DNA from: Ulvibacter antarcticus
Lineage (GTDB): Bacteria > Bacteroidota > Bacteroidia > Flavobacteriales > Flavobacteriaceae
Length of the DNA: 64,000 nt
Assembly (NCBI RefSeq): GCF_003688405.1
Contig: NZ_REFC01000013.1
Coordinates: 62,001-126,000, forward strand
Direction of reading: 5' to 3'
Shown: positions 24,474 to 35,861 of the stretch, piece after piece
How positions within the stretch are numbered: position 1 is the stretch's first letter
Layout: every line of letters begins with the position of its first letter
Program-made: the position numbers and the translations under genes
Notes under the pieces: generated by a model
What the model was told of the DNA's origin: nothing
What the model saw: the letters and a program-made list of their open reading frames with translations, nothing else
The model's database searches: none

Positions 24474-26297
24474 TTAGTTTATAAGATCAATTAAGTTAAT
24501 TCCATTCTTCAATTTTTCAATTCGCTTTTTTACATCATCCCGTTCCAAAAAGCGAGGTAATATTGGAGGCTTAAGCACACCTCTTTGTAATAATTCTTCT
24601 ATCAGGATCACGTGATTTGTATTAAATTTCCCAGTGTAAAGTGTTTCAAGATTTCCACCTTCTTTAATATATTGTATCACATGAACCAATCCGGCTAAAT
24701 AAACTGCATCCTTAGTTAACCCTCCACCTCGGTAAATACGCATCGTAATATAATAGGCAGTTCTATCGGAAAAATTATGTGAGCGATATAATAATTGAAA
24801 TGTCTCGAGAAAGGTAGCCCCTGACGTCAAGCTATCGGCAGCTATCACTCTCCCGGCTAACAATCGAAGCCGATTCACGGTAAGTCCGCCAACCAGATAT
24901 TCTGCGAGGACAGCCAATCCTTCCTGTAGCTGATCGTAACCGGCAAAACCGGCGTACATTTGTTTTATGGGTTGATTTTTACCATTGCAATACGTCAAGA
25001 TATGGGTGGCTACCTCATGTTGGATGAGCGCATCGCACCTTCTGGCGTCCATAGAAAGTTGATCGCTAATAAATAGGTTTGTTTCCGAAACCATAATACC
25101 GGCGACATCCTTTCTTATTTCCAAACACAATTTCAAACGCGGAAATTTCTCTTGATAGTAGTCTAGTTCCTTCTGTGCATGGAAAGCAAATTCATGACAA
25201 TCAAATTTTTGAGTATTTCCAACTGTGTCGGTCTCAGGATACGCTTTCAATATAGCGTATGCACTTTCTAATACTGATGGTTCTACCGCTCCATATAGAC
25301 TTTCACCAATAAACCTAAAATTGTCGGTTCCTCTTTCCTCCAACATGGTGAGTTGTTTTTCGATTTCCAATCTTTTATCTCTCAATATAAATGCAAGTGT
25401 TGGATCGTCGACTTTGTCCAACGCAATATCATACAGTTTTCGTTTTTCCAGCTCAGGGTCGAGTGCTATTAAGCGATAATTAAAGGAAGGAATTTTGCTA
25501 AAATTATTTTCTTTGAATTTCTTCCATTGCTGTGTACTATTTACCGGTGTTGTTCGCAGAAGAAATGACATTCCTTCACTAATATCGGCCAATTGATCAT
25601 CTGATTGGAGAGTTATTTTATCGATATTCGTTTTCCCCAACATTAAGTAATTACGGTACGGATTTGATGTCTGGACTCGAATAAACTCAAAAACTGTTCT
25701 TTTGATTATTTCGGAGAGACGGGAAGCAAACTTTCTGTAAAAGATGGAAAAAATTTCATTTTCTTCCGGTCTCTCATAGATTGTTGGAACTTGCAAACCA
25801 ATAATCAGTGTTCCGGATTCTTTTGTTTCATCGATATCCAATAAGGGTTTCAGATGTTTTGGATAGCGATACTTTGTATCAGAAACAACGGCAGAAATTT
25901 CGGGATAAATTATTCGCATCTCATCAATTCCTTCCTTCAGAGCGTTTATGGTCGCGGGTGCTTTTCCTTCAGGGCAAGAAATATCAAATTCTGCCTGATG
26001 ATCTTTTCTTACCGGCCACATTTCAATTATTAAAAAGGCATTTAATTTTTTTGAAATGGTTGTTGAAAGGCAATCGACTAAATTCGAAATATCCACAGCT
26101 TCTGGAACAATCAAATAGGATCCCTGTGTTTTTAAAAGTCCGGAAAACAATAGGTCTGTATTTTTATAGCGATAGATACAGATATAGGGAAGTAGTTTAT
26201 CTATATGTAGAATGCCATTTTCTGGTAGTGATTCATTAATTGGAAGATTATCTTCCAAATCTTTACAAATTTGTGTTATTAAAACCTCATCGATCAT
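24474..26297 (-). CDS. QEGLA-motif (DUF1704) putative metallopeptidase
   Basis: 607 residues, matching proteins named flavohemoglobin expression-modulating QEGLA motif protein (DUF1704). It carries HEVATH (His 427, Glu 428, His 431) and QEGLAVLAEY (458-467), the zinc-site and third-ligand layout of gluzincin peptidases, so it is probably a zinc peptidase. No signal peptide: cytoplasmic. Family members often occur with ATP-grasp and GCS2-type ligases. It shares an operon with the GshB-like ligase, 6 bases downstream. A role in processing a ligase-made peptide is plausible. Confidence 0.87.
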   Translation of the reverse strand: MIDEVLITQICKDLEDNLPINESLPENGILHIDKLLPYICIYRYKNTDLLFSGLLKTQGSYLIVPEAVDISNLVDCLSTTISKKLNAFLIIEMWPVRKDHQAEFDISCPEGKAPATINALKEGIDEMRIIYPEISAVVSDTKYRYPKHLKPLLDIDETKESGTLIIGLQVPTIYERPEENEIFSIFYRKFASRLSEIIKRTVFEFIRVQTSNPYRNYLMLGKTNIDKITLQSDDQLADISEGMSFLLRTTPVNSTQQWKKFKENNFSKIPSFNYRLIALDPELEKRKLYDIALDKVDDPTLAFILRDKRLEIEKQLTMLEERGTDNFRFIGESLYGAVEPSVLESAYAILKAYPETDTVGNTQKFDCHEFAFHAQKELDYYQEKFPRLKLCLEIRKDVAGIMVSETNLFISDQLSMDARRCDALIQHEVATHILTYCNGKNQPIKQMYAGFAGYDQLQEGLAVLAEYLVGGLTVNRLRLLAGRVIAADSLTSGATFLETFQLLYRSHNFSDRTAYYITMRIYRGGGLTKDAVYLAGLVHVIQYIKEGGNLETLYTGKFNTNHVILIEELLQRGVLKPPILPRFLERDDVKKRIEKLKNGINLIDLIN

Positions 26298-26468
26298 AGA
26301 TTTCTAAAGTTACTATAAATCGATTCTTCTTAACAGTGGCGAGGCCTACATTTAGGATAGATTTAACGGAAAAATCAGGTTTTATAACGTTTCATTTTGT
26401 TTTAATACTTCGTTGAAAAATATCTTAAATTTTTTGAAATTGGTTTTAGGCAACTTACTTTTTTAATT

Positions 26469-26476
26469 TACTTTTG
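26469..26476 (+). promoter_or_regulatory. Possible guaA -7 box (TACTTTTG) directly before the start codon
   Basis: TACTTTTG fits TAnnTTTG and ends only 3 bases before the ATG at 26480. If used, transcription would begin at or just inside the start codon, giving a leaderless mRNA. No clear -33 element is visible. Confidence 0.35.
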
Positions 26477-26479
26477 CCT

Positions 26480-28009
26480 ATGCAAAATAATGTCCTCATT
26501 TTAGATTTCGGATCGCAGTACACACAACTTATTGCAAGACGTGTTCGAGAACTCAATATTTACTGTGAAATCCACCCTTATAGTAAAATTCCGGAAAATT
26601 TAGAACCTTTTAAAGCCGTAATACTTTCAGGTAGTCCTTTATCGGTACGGGGCGATAATGCTGCTCATCCGGATTTATCAAATATTAAAGGGAAAATACC
26701 ACTTTTAGGAGTGTGTTATGGAGCACAATATCTCGCACATTTTAACGGTGGATTGGTAGCGCCATCTGATATTAGGGAGTATGGACGTGCTAAATTGGAG
26801 ACGATCTATGATCATCATGGTTTGTTTTCAGGAATCGATGAGGGAACTCATGTATGGATGAGTCATAGTGATACGATCGCAGAATTACCTAAAGATGGCG
26901 TACGATTAGCAAGTACCAATGATGTGATGAATGCGGCCTATCGCATTGAAGGGGAAGAAACCTTTGCAATCCAATTTCATCCTGAAGTATACCATACAAC
27001 AGATGGGAAACAACTTCTTGAAAATTTCTTAGTACATATTGCCGGCGTGAAGCAATCATGGACTCCTGCAGCTTTTGTAGATACTACAGTTCAGGAACTA
27101 AAGAATAAGTTGGGTGATGACAAAGTGGTGCTCGGATTGAGTGGAGGAGTAGATTCGACTGTTGCTGCAATACTACTGAACAAAGCGATTGGAGAGAATC
27201 TGTATTGTATTTTTGTCAATAACGGTTTACTTCGGAAGAATGAATTCGATAGCGTTTTAGATCAGTATAAAGGCATGGGGCTTAACGTGAAAGGAGTCGA
27301 TGCTTCGGCACACTTCTTGAAAGCTTTGAGTGGAAAAAGTGATCCTGAAGAAAAACGAAAAGCGATTGGAAATGCCTTTATTGAGATTTTCGACCAGGAA
27401 GCACATTTGGTTGAAGGTGTCCATTGGCTGGCTCAGGGAACCATTTATCCCGATGTTATTGAAAGCGTCTCAGTAAACGGACCTTCGGTAACGATTAAAT
27501 CGCACCATAATGTAGGTGGATTACCGGATTTTATGAAGTTAAAAGTGGTAGAACCATTGCGAATGTTGTTTAAAGATGAGGTAAGACGTATTGGAAAAGA
27601 GATGGGTATAGCTTCGGAATTATTGGGAAGACATCCTTTTCCGGGTCCCGGACTGGCAATTAGAATCCTTGGAGATATAACAGCAGAAAAAGTTCGTATA
27701 TTACAGGAGGTAGATGCAATCTTTATCAACGGACTAAGAAAATGGGATCTTTACGATAAAGTTTGGCAAGCGGGAGCAATTTTACTACCCGTGAATAGTG
27801 TTGGAGTTATGGGAGACGAGCGAACCTACGAAAAAGTAGTGGCCTTGCGAGCAGTAGAATCAACTGATGGAATGACCGCCGATTGGGTGAATCTACCATA
27901 TGAGTTTTTACAGGAGACTTCAAATCATATAATAAACAGGGTAAAAGGCGTTAATAGAGTAGTGTATGACATAAGTTCTAAACCACCGGCTACCATAGAA
28001 TGGGAATAA
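26480..28009 (+). CDS. guaA: GMP synthase (glutamine-hydrolysing)
   Basis: 509 residues from the ATG at 26480; an upstream in-frame TTG (26474) lies in a promoter-like box and is rejected. It converts XMP to GMP with glutamine and ATP, the last step of guanine nucleotide synthesis. The N-terminal class I amidotransferase has Cys 79 in GVCYGAQ and the catalytic His-x-Glu in FHPEVY. The ATP pyrophosphatase domain has the P-loop LSGGVDST, and the C-terminal dimerisation domain ends in the typical [12 protein letters not shown]. Single gene, followed 30 bases later by the PBP1-LysM gene. Confidence 0.97.
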   Translation: MQNNVLILDFGSQYTQLIARRVRELNIYCEIHPYSKIPENLEPFKAVILSGSPLSVRGDNAAHPDLSNIKGKIPLLGVCYGAQYLAHFNGGLVAPSDIREYGRAKLETIYDHHGLFSGIDEGTHVWMSHSDTIAELPKDGVRLASTNDVMNAAYRIEGEETFAIQFHPEVYHTTDGKQLLENFLVHIAGVKQSWTPAAFVDTTVQELKNKLGDDKVVLGLSGGVDSTVAAILLNKAIGENLYCIFVNNGLLRKNEFDSVLDQYKGMGLNVKGVDASAHFLKALSGKSDPEEKRKAIGNAFIEIFDQEAHLVEGVHWLAQGTIYPDVIESVSVNGPSVTIKSHHNVGGLPDFMKLKVVEPLRMLFKDEVRRIGKEMGIASELLGRHPFPGPGLAIRILGDITAEKVRILQEVDAIFINGLRKWDLYDKVWQAGAILLPVNSVGVMGDERTYEKVVALRAVESTDGMTADWVNLPYEFLQETSNHIINRVKGVNRVVYDISSKPPATIEWE

Positions 28010-28039
28010 CCATTTAAAGAAATTTAAACCTCATATTAG

Positions 28040-29947
28040 ATGAAATTAGTAGTATATATCAGTTTTCTCTTCGTTTTTAGCGTAGGATGTGGATCTATCG
28101 CGCAGCAACAACAAGAGCAGTATAAAAGTCATTATGTAAAGAAAGGCGAGACAATTTTTAGCATCGCCAAACAATACGGAGTGACCACTGCCGATATTTA
28201 TAAGTTGAACCCAGACGTGAAAGAAAGTGTAAAAACAAACGCACTATTGATCATTCCTAATGCTTCATCAGTAAGTCAGACTTCTGAAGATGTAAAATTT
28301 AAAAAGCATAAGGTTAGAAGAAAAGAAACTTTGTTCAGCATTTCGCAGTTGTACAATATCTCTGTGGATGATCTGAAGAAATACAATAAGGAGTTGTATT
28401 CACGACAGCTAAAAAAAGGGGAGAAGATTGAAATCCCAATTCGGGTGAAAAGTATAATTGGGACCGATCCTTCTAATGGAAACATAACGCCGGTTTCAGC
28501 TATCCATAAAGTGGAAGCAAAAGAAACCAAATATGGGATTGCAAGAAAGTACGGTATTACTATAGCCGAGCTTGAAGAATTAAATCCAACTATGGGTGAA
28601 AACCTTCAGATGGGTACCATTTTAAATGTGCCTGAAAAAGCAGTAATAGGCTCGGCAACCATAGATGACGACTATGATTTTTACGAGGTGCAACCTAAAG
28701 AAGGATTTTTCAGATTAAAAATAAAACTAGGTCTTTCCGAAGAAGAAATTGTAGCGCTAAACCCTTACACCAAAGATGGTTTGAAAGAAGGGATGATACT
28801 TAAAATTCCGAAGAAAAACATAGAGATGTTAACTTCAGAAAAAGCCGTTGTTGTAAATCTTGAGAATCGAATCACTAATTTGAAGAAGAAGAATCTGGCA
28901 ATTTTGCTTCCTTTCGAATTGCAAAAAGTAGATGGTGATTCAGTTAGCTCTAATACCGAATTACTTAAAAAAGGCGGTTTACTCCGTGTAGCGCTGGATT
29001 TTTATAGTGGAGTGTTAATGGCCGCCGAATTTGCTAAAGACAAAGGGATATCTGTAAATCTCAATATTTATGATACTCAAGGTAGTGAAAGTAAAACTGC
29101 ATCTATCTTATCAGGTAGCGGTTTTGGCAATGTTGATGCAGTAATAGGACCGCTACGCCAAAAAAATGTTGAAAAGGCAGCTGCTTTGTTGAGATCATCA
29201 AATACGCCTATTTTTTCCCCTCTTAGTAATCGTGAAATGCAAATGTCATCTAATTTCTTTCAGACATTGCCATCCGATGATATGTTAAGACGTTCGATGC
29301 TAAAATTTCTGAAAGAAAAAGGAACCGATAAAAATATATTGCTCATTTCGGATGTCAAAAGAAGTGCTCAAAAGGCTGCTATTGTAAAGGAATTACCGAA
29401 TGCAAAAACGATGTCACCTAGAGATAAGGGTTTCTTGTATGCAGTAGATATTAACGCCAAACTAGTAAAAGGAGTTGAGAATTGGGTGATACTTGAATCC
29501 GGAGATCCGGTGATTATTAGTAATGTAGTAGGACTTCTAAATGGGATACCATCAGATTTTAAGCTGAGGTTGTTTACTTTGGACAAGAATGATGCCTACG
29601 ATTATCACGATATATCGAATATGCATTTGGCGAAGTTGAACTTTACGTTTCCTTCGGTAAATAAGAGCTACGATTATAAAGATAAAGCTCCCTTTTTAGT
29701 GAGTTATAAGAACAAATATGGCGTATACCCTAATCGTTATGCAGTAAGGGGATTTGATATTACTTATGACGTCTTATTACGTTTGGCATCGGATGATGAT
29801 ATTTATATGGCATCGGAAGGAGATTATGAAACAGAATATGTTGAAAATAAATTCAGATACACGAAAAATAATAGCAATGGTTACCAAAACCTGGCTACAT
29901 ATATCATCAAGTATAAGAACAATCTGGATTTTGAAATCGTAGAATGA
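28040..29947 (+). CDS. PBP1-LysM cell-wall-associated protein
   Basis: 635 residues. After a signal sequence (about 1-22, possibly with a lipobox at SVGC) there are four LysM-type repeats (HYVKKGETIFSIAKQYGV; HKVRRKETLFSISQLY; HKVEAKETKYGIARKYG; and a weaker fourth at about 215-260). From about 285 the protein turns into a type 1 periplasmic-binding-like domain (LAILLPFEL, VALDFYSGVLMAAEFAKD, AVIGPLRQKNVE). The LysM part should bind peptidoglycan; the ligand-binding role of the second half is unknown. This fused architecture is common in Bacteroidetes. The stop overlaps the osmC start (ATGA), so the two are translationally coupled. Confidence 0.9.
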   Translation: MKLVVYISFLFVFSVGCGSIAQQQQEQYKSHYVKKGETIFSIAKQYGVTTADIYKLNPDVKESVKTNALLIIPNASSVSQTSEDVKFKKHKVRRKETLFSISQLYNISVDDLKKYNKELYSRQLKKGEKIEIPIRVKSIIGTDPSNGNITPVSAIHKVEAKETKYGIARKYGITIAELEELNPTMGENLQMGTILNVPEKAVIGSATIDDDYDFYEVQPKEGFFRLKIKLGLSEEEIVALNPYTKDGLKEGMILKIPKKNIEMLTSEKAVVVNLENRITNLKKKNLAILLPFELQKVDGDSVSSNTELLKKGGLLRVALDFYSGVLMAAEFAKDKGISVNLNIYDTQGSESKTASILSGSGFGNVDAVIGPLRQKNVEKAAALLRSSNTPIFSPLSNREMQMSSNFFQTLPSDDMLRRSMLKFLKEKGTDKNILLISDVKRSAQKAAIVKELPNAKTMSPRDKGFLYAVDINAKLVKGVENWVILESGDPVIISNVVGLLNGIPSDFKLRLFTLDKNDAYDYHDISNMHLAKLNFTFPSVNKSYDYKDKAPFLVSYKNKYGVYPNRYAVRGFDITYDVLLRLASDDDIYMASEGDYETEYVENKFRYTKNNSNGYQNLATYIIKYKNNLDFEIVE

Positions 29948-30351
29948 GCACTTCTAAAGTAACCTATCTCGGCGGACTTCGTACAGAGAACGAACACCTT
30001 AAATCGGGAAGCACTTTTATTACCGATGCACCAATAGACAACAATGGTAAAGGGGAAGCATTTTCACCAACCGATACTGTTGCCACTGGTCTAGCCAATT
30101 GCATGCTAACAATGATGGGGATTAAGGCAAGAGATTTAAAGGTCGATCTTCAGGGGAGTACGGCTATAGTGACAAAAACGATGGCAGCAAACCCAAGAAG
30201 GATCTCTCGTATTGAAGTAGTGATGCAGCTTCCGGAAAATATAGATGCTAAATCTAGAAAAATTCTTCAAAATACAGCGAATACTTGTCCTGTACACTAC
30301 AGTTTACATCCAGATATAGAAAAGGAAGTGGTTTTTAATTGGGGAAACTAG
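29944..30351 (+). CDS. OsmC-family peroxide-resistance protein
   Basis: 135 residues, the size of OsmC/Ohr proteins, which reduce organic hydroperoxides with a two-cysteine mechanism. Cys in LANCMLTMMG and Cys in NTCPVHYSL are in the standard positions, and the FSPTDTVATGL and TVIVTKTM-like strands fit. It is cytoplasmic. The start overlaps the previous gene by 4 bases. Bacillithiol is one possible electron supply in this organism, which is inference. Confidence 0.93.
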   Translation: MSTSKVTYLGGLRTENEHLKSGSTFITDAPIDNNGKGEAFSPTDTVATGLANCMLTMMGIKARDLKVDLQGSTAIVTKTMAANPRRISRIEVVMQLPENIDAKSRKILQNTANTCPVHYSLHPDIEKEVVFNWGN

Positions 30352-30400
30352 GATTGAAGATTGCCTGCCAATAAATCACTAATTTCCTCGTTTATTTTAA

Positions 30401-30934
30401 ATGAAAATACTCTCAATAATATTACTTATTCTTTTTTCTTATCCTTCGGAAAGCGATCCGGAAAAGATTAACTGGAGTAATTCACGAAAGTTAAGTTGGG
30501 CCGATTTTAAAGGCGTTCCCAATAAAGGAGCCGATTTTGTAGCAAGTACAAATTCGGGTATTTCTTTTTCGTATTCCTTCAAATATAAGAATGATGATAT
30601 TACATATGATTTCTCGGTTGAAAGTTTTTTTTATCCGAAGGAATCCTGGTACAAACGTGGTTTGGTTTCACCATATATTCTGAAACACGAGCAGGCACAT
30701 TTTGATATTTCAGAATTGCATGCTCGTAAATTACGTCGCCTTATTTCCGAAGCGACCTTTACTAAAAACATAAAGAAAGAAATAGAACCACTTTATAGAA
30801 AGGTTGAAGAAGATCGCAGAGAGATGCAAAATAAGTTCGATGCAGAATCGGAACATTCAAAGAACGAGGAAATGGAATATCAATGGGAGGCGTATATTGC
30901 AAAACAACTGAAGGCTTATGAGCACTGGAGATAA
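30401..30934 (+). CDS. DUF922-like secreted putative zinc peptidase
   Basis: 177 residues. A short signal-like N-terminus (LSIILLILFSYPS) is followed by the W-x-x-x-R-K-L-x-W-x-D-F-K-G-x-P block typical of DUF922 proteins (INWSNSRKLSWADFKG) and an HExxH motif at KHEQAHFD (His 96, Glu 97, His 100). It is probably exported and binds zinc. The charged C-terminal helices (EEDRREMQ, DAESEH) end the protein. It overlaps the next gene by 17 bases. No substrate is known. Confidence 0.8.
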   Translation: MKILSIILLILFSYPSESDPEKINWSNSRKLSWADFKGVPNKGADFVASTNSGISFSYSFKYKNDDITYDFSVESFFYPKESWYKRGLVSPYILKHEQAHFDISELHARKLRRLISEATFTKNIKKEIEPLYRKVEEDRREMQNKFDAESEHSKNEEMEYQWEAYIAKQLKAYEHWR

Positions 30935-31190
30935 CACATCGAATGCTTTTGGGCCTGATCCTAAACATCTGGCAGAATTAGCAAATTACCGAATGCCCTT
31001 TGGAAAGTACAAAGGAGAATTACTCCTAAAAATCCCCGAACCTTATTTTACATGGTTTAAACAAAAAGGATTCCCGCCCGGGAAATTGGGTGCCATGATG
31101 CAGGAAATGGACGAGATTAAAGTTAATGGTTTAGAGCATCTGCTCAAACCTTTAGTGGAGAAGAAACCACGCTACCTTGGAGACGATTAG
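30918..31190 (+). CDS. DUF3820-family small protein
   Basis: 90 residues. The core YRMPFGKYKGELLLKIPEPYFTWF is the signature of the DUF3820 family, small cytoplasmic proteins often labelled as putative quorum-sensing-regulated factors on weak grounds; similar segments occur in exonuclease-like proteins. The start ATG (30918) lies inside the end of the previous gene in another frame. The C-terminus is basic. Function unknown. Confidence 0.82.
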   Translation: MSTGDNTSNAFGPDPKHLAELANYRMPFGKYKGELLLKIPEPYFTWFKQKGFPPGKLGAMMQEMDEIKVNGLEHLLKPLVEKKPRYLGDD

Positions 31191-31251
31191 AATTATTATT
31201 AAAAATAGTGATAATTAGTTTTTTCCGGAACTAGTCGATTATTGATAAATC

Positions 31252-32933
<1,682 letters not shown>

Positions 32934-33056
32934 CACGACAATTTGGCGTAATCTTGAAAGAGGCGTTATTGTTGCTAACAATTGATTGAATAATTTAAAT
33001 AATGTCTTCTGAAATTTCTTCGGAAGAAAAAGTACTTACCAATACGGTAGTAAGAT

Positions 33057-34946
33057 ATGGAAGAAAAGAAATTTGACGTAAACTCACTGATAGGGTTTGT
33101 ATTAATTGGAGCAATTTTAGTTTGGATGTTATATCTAAACAAACCTTCAGAAGAAGAAGTTCTAGCCGAAAAAGCACGTACTGAAGCAGCAGCTGCAGAA
33201 AAGGAAGCTTCCGAAGCAAATAAAACTACCGATATTTCAATCGATAAAGCTGTTGAGGAAATGGCAATCGCTACTCCAGGCGATTCTTTAGCCTTCGATA
33301 AACTTAAAAACAGATTAGGATCTTTTGCTTATTCTGGAACTTTGCCATCTGCTTCAGATGCCGTTACGGTGCTTGAAAATGATGTGCTATATCTTGAAGT
33401 AAGTAATAAAGGGGGCTACATTACAGAAGCGCGATTAAAGAATTTTGTGAAGTACGATTCTGTACCAATTTATATGATTCAGGACGGAAATGCTTCTTTA
33501 AATCTTCAGTTTTCGGCAGAGAACCGTTTACTAAATTCTGAAGAATTATTTTTCGAACCTTCACTTACTAAAAATGGTGAAAATAGTGTGTTGACCATGC
33601 GCCTTAAAACCGCTGCCAACTCCTATATCGAGTATCGTTATGAGTTAACGCCAGGGGAGTATATGCTTAATTTCGATGTAAAAACTGAAGGTCTTGATGG
33701 CGTGATCAATACTTCTCAACCTATATCATTAGATTGGAGATTAAAGGGGTATCGACATGCGAAAAGTATAAGCTATGAAAACAGATATTCTCGTCTAACA
33801 TACGAGTATGAGGATGATAAACATTCGAAATTGGCGCCAAATGGGGAAGATGATGAGATAGAAAAAGATGTGACATGGATGAATTTTCGTCAGCATTTCT
33901 TTAGTTCGATGTTGTTAACTAATACACCGTTTAAAGAGGTATCACTTAGTTCAGTTGATCTTGTTGAGGATGAAGAGGTTGACACATTGTATACTAAGCA
34001 GTACGGTGCTAAGATGTTACTGGAGCCTAAAGGTGGCGGTATTTCCTATAATATGAATATGTATTATGGGCCTACAGACTATAAAATATTCAAAAAATAC
34101 GATCGTAATTTGGATGAAGCAATGCCAATGGGTTGGGGAATATTTGGAATGATTAATAAGTATATTATCATCCCTTTATTCGGATTTTTAAGTGCATTCT
34201 TTCCTGCAGGTATTGCGATTATTGTACTTACTATTTTAATTAAATTGGCATTATCGCCGGTACAATACAAACAGTACTTATCTCAAGCAAAATTGAAGGT
34301 GTTAAAGCCAGAATTAGACGAAATTCGTGAGAAGTACAAGGATAATAAGATGAAGATTCAACAAGAAACGATGAAGCTTCAAAATGTCGCAGGCGCCAGT
34401 CCGTTAAAGGGATGCTTGCCGGCCTTGCTTCAAATTCCGGTATTCTACGCCTTGTTTACATTTTTCCCATCGGCCTTTGATCTTCGACAAAAGAGTTTCT
34501 TATGGGCAGAAGATCTTTCCAGTTACGATAAGATTGCCGAATTGCCGTTTCATATTCCATTTTATGGTGATCATGTGAGTTTATTCCCAATCCTTGCATC
34601 TATTGCCATTTTTATATACATGATGATGACTACAGGGCAAACAATGCAGGCACAGCAGCAACCTGGGATGCCAAATATGAAATTCATTATGTATTTGTCT
34701 CCACTCTTCATGTTGGTATTCTTTAACAACTACGCTAGTGGATTATCACTTTATTATTTTGTTTCCAACCTTATTACTATCGGAATTATGTTAGTGATTA
34801 AGAATTTTATTATTGATGATGAAAAAATTCATGCGAAGATTCAGGTAAAAAAGAAGTCACCTAAAAAGCAGAATAAGTTTCAGAAGAAAATGGCAGATAT
34901 GATGGAGCAGGCAGAGCAGCAGAAAAACGCATCTAAGAAGAAGTAA
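33057..34946 (+). CDS. yidC: Membrane protein insertase YidC
   Basis: 629 residues. The first membrane segment (LIGFVLIGAILVWMLYL) is followed by a large periplasmic domain (about 90-345), and then the conserved five-helix insertase core beginning near FGFLSAFFPAGIAIIVLTILI, with the typical MKIQQETMKLQ cytoplasmic helix and GCLPALLQIPVFYALF. A basic C-terminal tail ends the protein. It inserts inner-membrane proteins with or without SecYEG. The upstream region (32995-33056) carries one of the CTTCGGAAG sites (33018) and no ORF I trust. Confidence 0.96.
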   Translation: MEEKKFDVNSLIGFVLIGAILVWMLYLNKPSEEEVLAEKARTEAAAAEKEASEANKTTDISIDKAVEEMAIATPGDSLAFDKLKNRLGSFAYSGTLPSASDAVTVLENDVLYLEVSNKGGYITEARLKNFVKYDSVPIYMIQDGNASLNLQFSAENRLLNSEELFFEPSLTKNGENSVLTMRLKTAANSYIEYRYELTPGEYMLNFDVKTEGLDGVINTSQPISLDWRLKGYRHAKSISYENRYSRLTYEYEDDKHSKLAPNGEDDEIEKDVTWMNFRQHFFSSMLLTNTPFKEVSLSSVDLVEDEEVDTLYTKQYGAKMLLEPKGGGISYNMNMYYGPTDYKIFKKYDRNLDEAMPMGWGIFGMINKYIIIPLFGFLSAFFPAGIAIIVLTILIKLALSPVQYKQYLSQAKLKVLKPELDEIREKYKDNKMKIQQETMKLQNVAGASPLKGCLPALLQIPVFYALFTFFPSAFDLRQKSFLWAEDLSSYDKIAELPFHIPFYGDHVSLFPILASIAIFIYMMMTTGQTMQAQQQPGMPNMKFIMYLSPLFMLVFFNNYASGLSLYYFVSNLITIGIMLVIKNFIIDDEKIHAKIQVKKKSPKKQNKFQKKMADMMEQAEQQKNASKKK

Positions 34947-35048
34947 TTCAGATTACATAGCTGTTTGAGTAGAAAGGCATCTTTTTTGAGATAGTGTTCA
35001 ATACTTTCTAAAATATTACGTTTAGAGAATACAATTAATAGTATATCT

Positions 35049-35747
35049 ATGAGGCTTTTATTTATTTTTTTCTTCGGAATTATTTTTAGTTCCGCTCCAC
35101 TAATTGCTCAGGCCGATATTAATCAGCTGGATGCCCAAGGCAATCGTCATGGTTTATGGAAGAAAATGCACCCCGGCAACAAGCAAATCCGATATGAAGG
35201 TACTTTCGATCATGGAAAAGAAGTAGGAACCTTTAAATTCTATTGTGAAGATTGCAAGAATCAGCCTATGGTGATTAAAGAGTTCAATACTCGTGATGCC
35301 GTGGCAGATGTTCAATATTTTACTGTAAAAGGAAAGCTGGTAAGCGAGGGTAAAATGGATGGAAAGAATCGTGTTGGTGAGTGGTTATATTATCAAAAGA
35401 AATCTAAAACGGTAATGACGCGGGAAAATTATAATAATGGAAATCTTGACGGTCAAAAAATCACCTATTATCCCGACGGAAAGATAACTGAAGAAATAAC
35501 CTATGTAAATGGTTCTAAGGAAGGTCCCAATAATTATTATTCTCCAATAGGTGTTTTGCTGAAAAAACTTAATTACAAAAATGATGCGTTGCAAGGTGAA
35601 GCCATGTATTACGACTCAAGCGGAAATGTGACGATTGAAGGGCAGTACAAGAAAGGAAAGAAAGATGGGCTTTGGAAATATTATAAAAATGGAAAGGTAG
35701 AATTGGAAGAAACTTACCCAAAACCTCTAAATATCGTAGAGAATTAA
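35049..35747 (+). CDS. Secreted MORN-like (YwqK-type) repeat protein
   Basis: 232 residues with a signal peptide (RLLFIFFFGIIFSSAPLIAQ). Tandem repeats of about 22 residues run through the chain: GxxxGLWKxxxxG, VGEWLYYQ, LDGQKITYYPDGKI, LQGEAMYYDSSGNV and KDGLWKYYKNGKVE. These are the MORN-like beta-hairpin repeats of proteins annotated as YwqK antitoxins. No toxin partner is next to it, so the toxin-antitoxin label is not justified; it is better called an envelope repeat protein of unknown function. Confidence 0.85.
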   Translation: MRLLFIFFFGIIFSSAPLIAQADINQLDAQGNRHGLWKKMHPGNKQIRYEGTFDHGKEVGTFKFYCEDCKNQPMVIKEFNTRDAVADVQYFTVKGKLVSEGKMDGKNRVGEWLYYQKKSKTVMTRENYNNGNLDGQKITYYPDGKITEEITYVNGSKEGPNNYYSPIGVLLKKLNYKNDALQGEAMYYDSSGNVTIEGQYKKGKKDGLWKYYKNGKVELEETYPKPLNIVEN

Positions 35748-35768
35748 GCAGCCGAAATACCAAAACAT

Positions 35769-35817
35769 AAATCCCAAATTCCAAGGCAATTGTTTCGGAA
35801 TTTGGGATTTGTTTTTT
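35769..35817 (+). terminator. Terminator after the MORN-repeat gene
   Basis: A 14-pair perfect stem (AAATCCCAAATTCC with GGAATTTGGGATTT) and a 14-base loop are followed by GTTTTTTG. It lies 22 bases after the stop codon. Confidence 0.8.
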
Positions 35818-35843
35818 GCATGAGAATTAGCTTAGATATTTTG

Positions 35844-35851
35844 TAATTTTG
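35844..35851 (+). promoter_or_regulatory. mnmA promoter -7 box (TAATTTTG)
   Basis: TAATTTTG fits TAnnTTTG and stands 10 bases before the mnmA ATG, directly downstream of the previous terminator. The nearest TTTG upstream is spaced 25 bases away, longer than usual. Confidence 0.5.
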
Positions 35852-35861
35852 CAGTATTAAG

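Noticed and set aside
35049-35747. YwqK antitoxin label for the MORN-repeat protein
   Set aside because: No toxin gene is adjacent and the protein has a signal peptide, so a toxin-antitoxin system is not supported.
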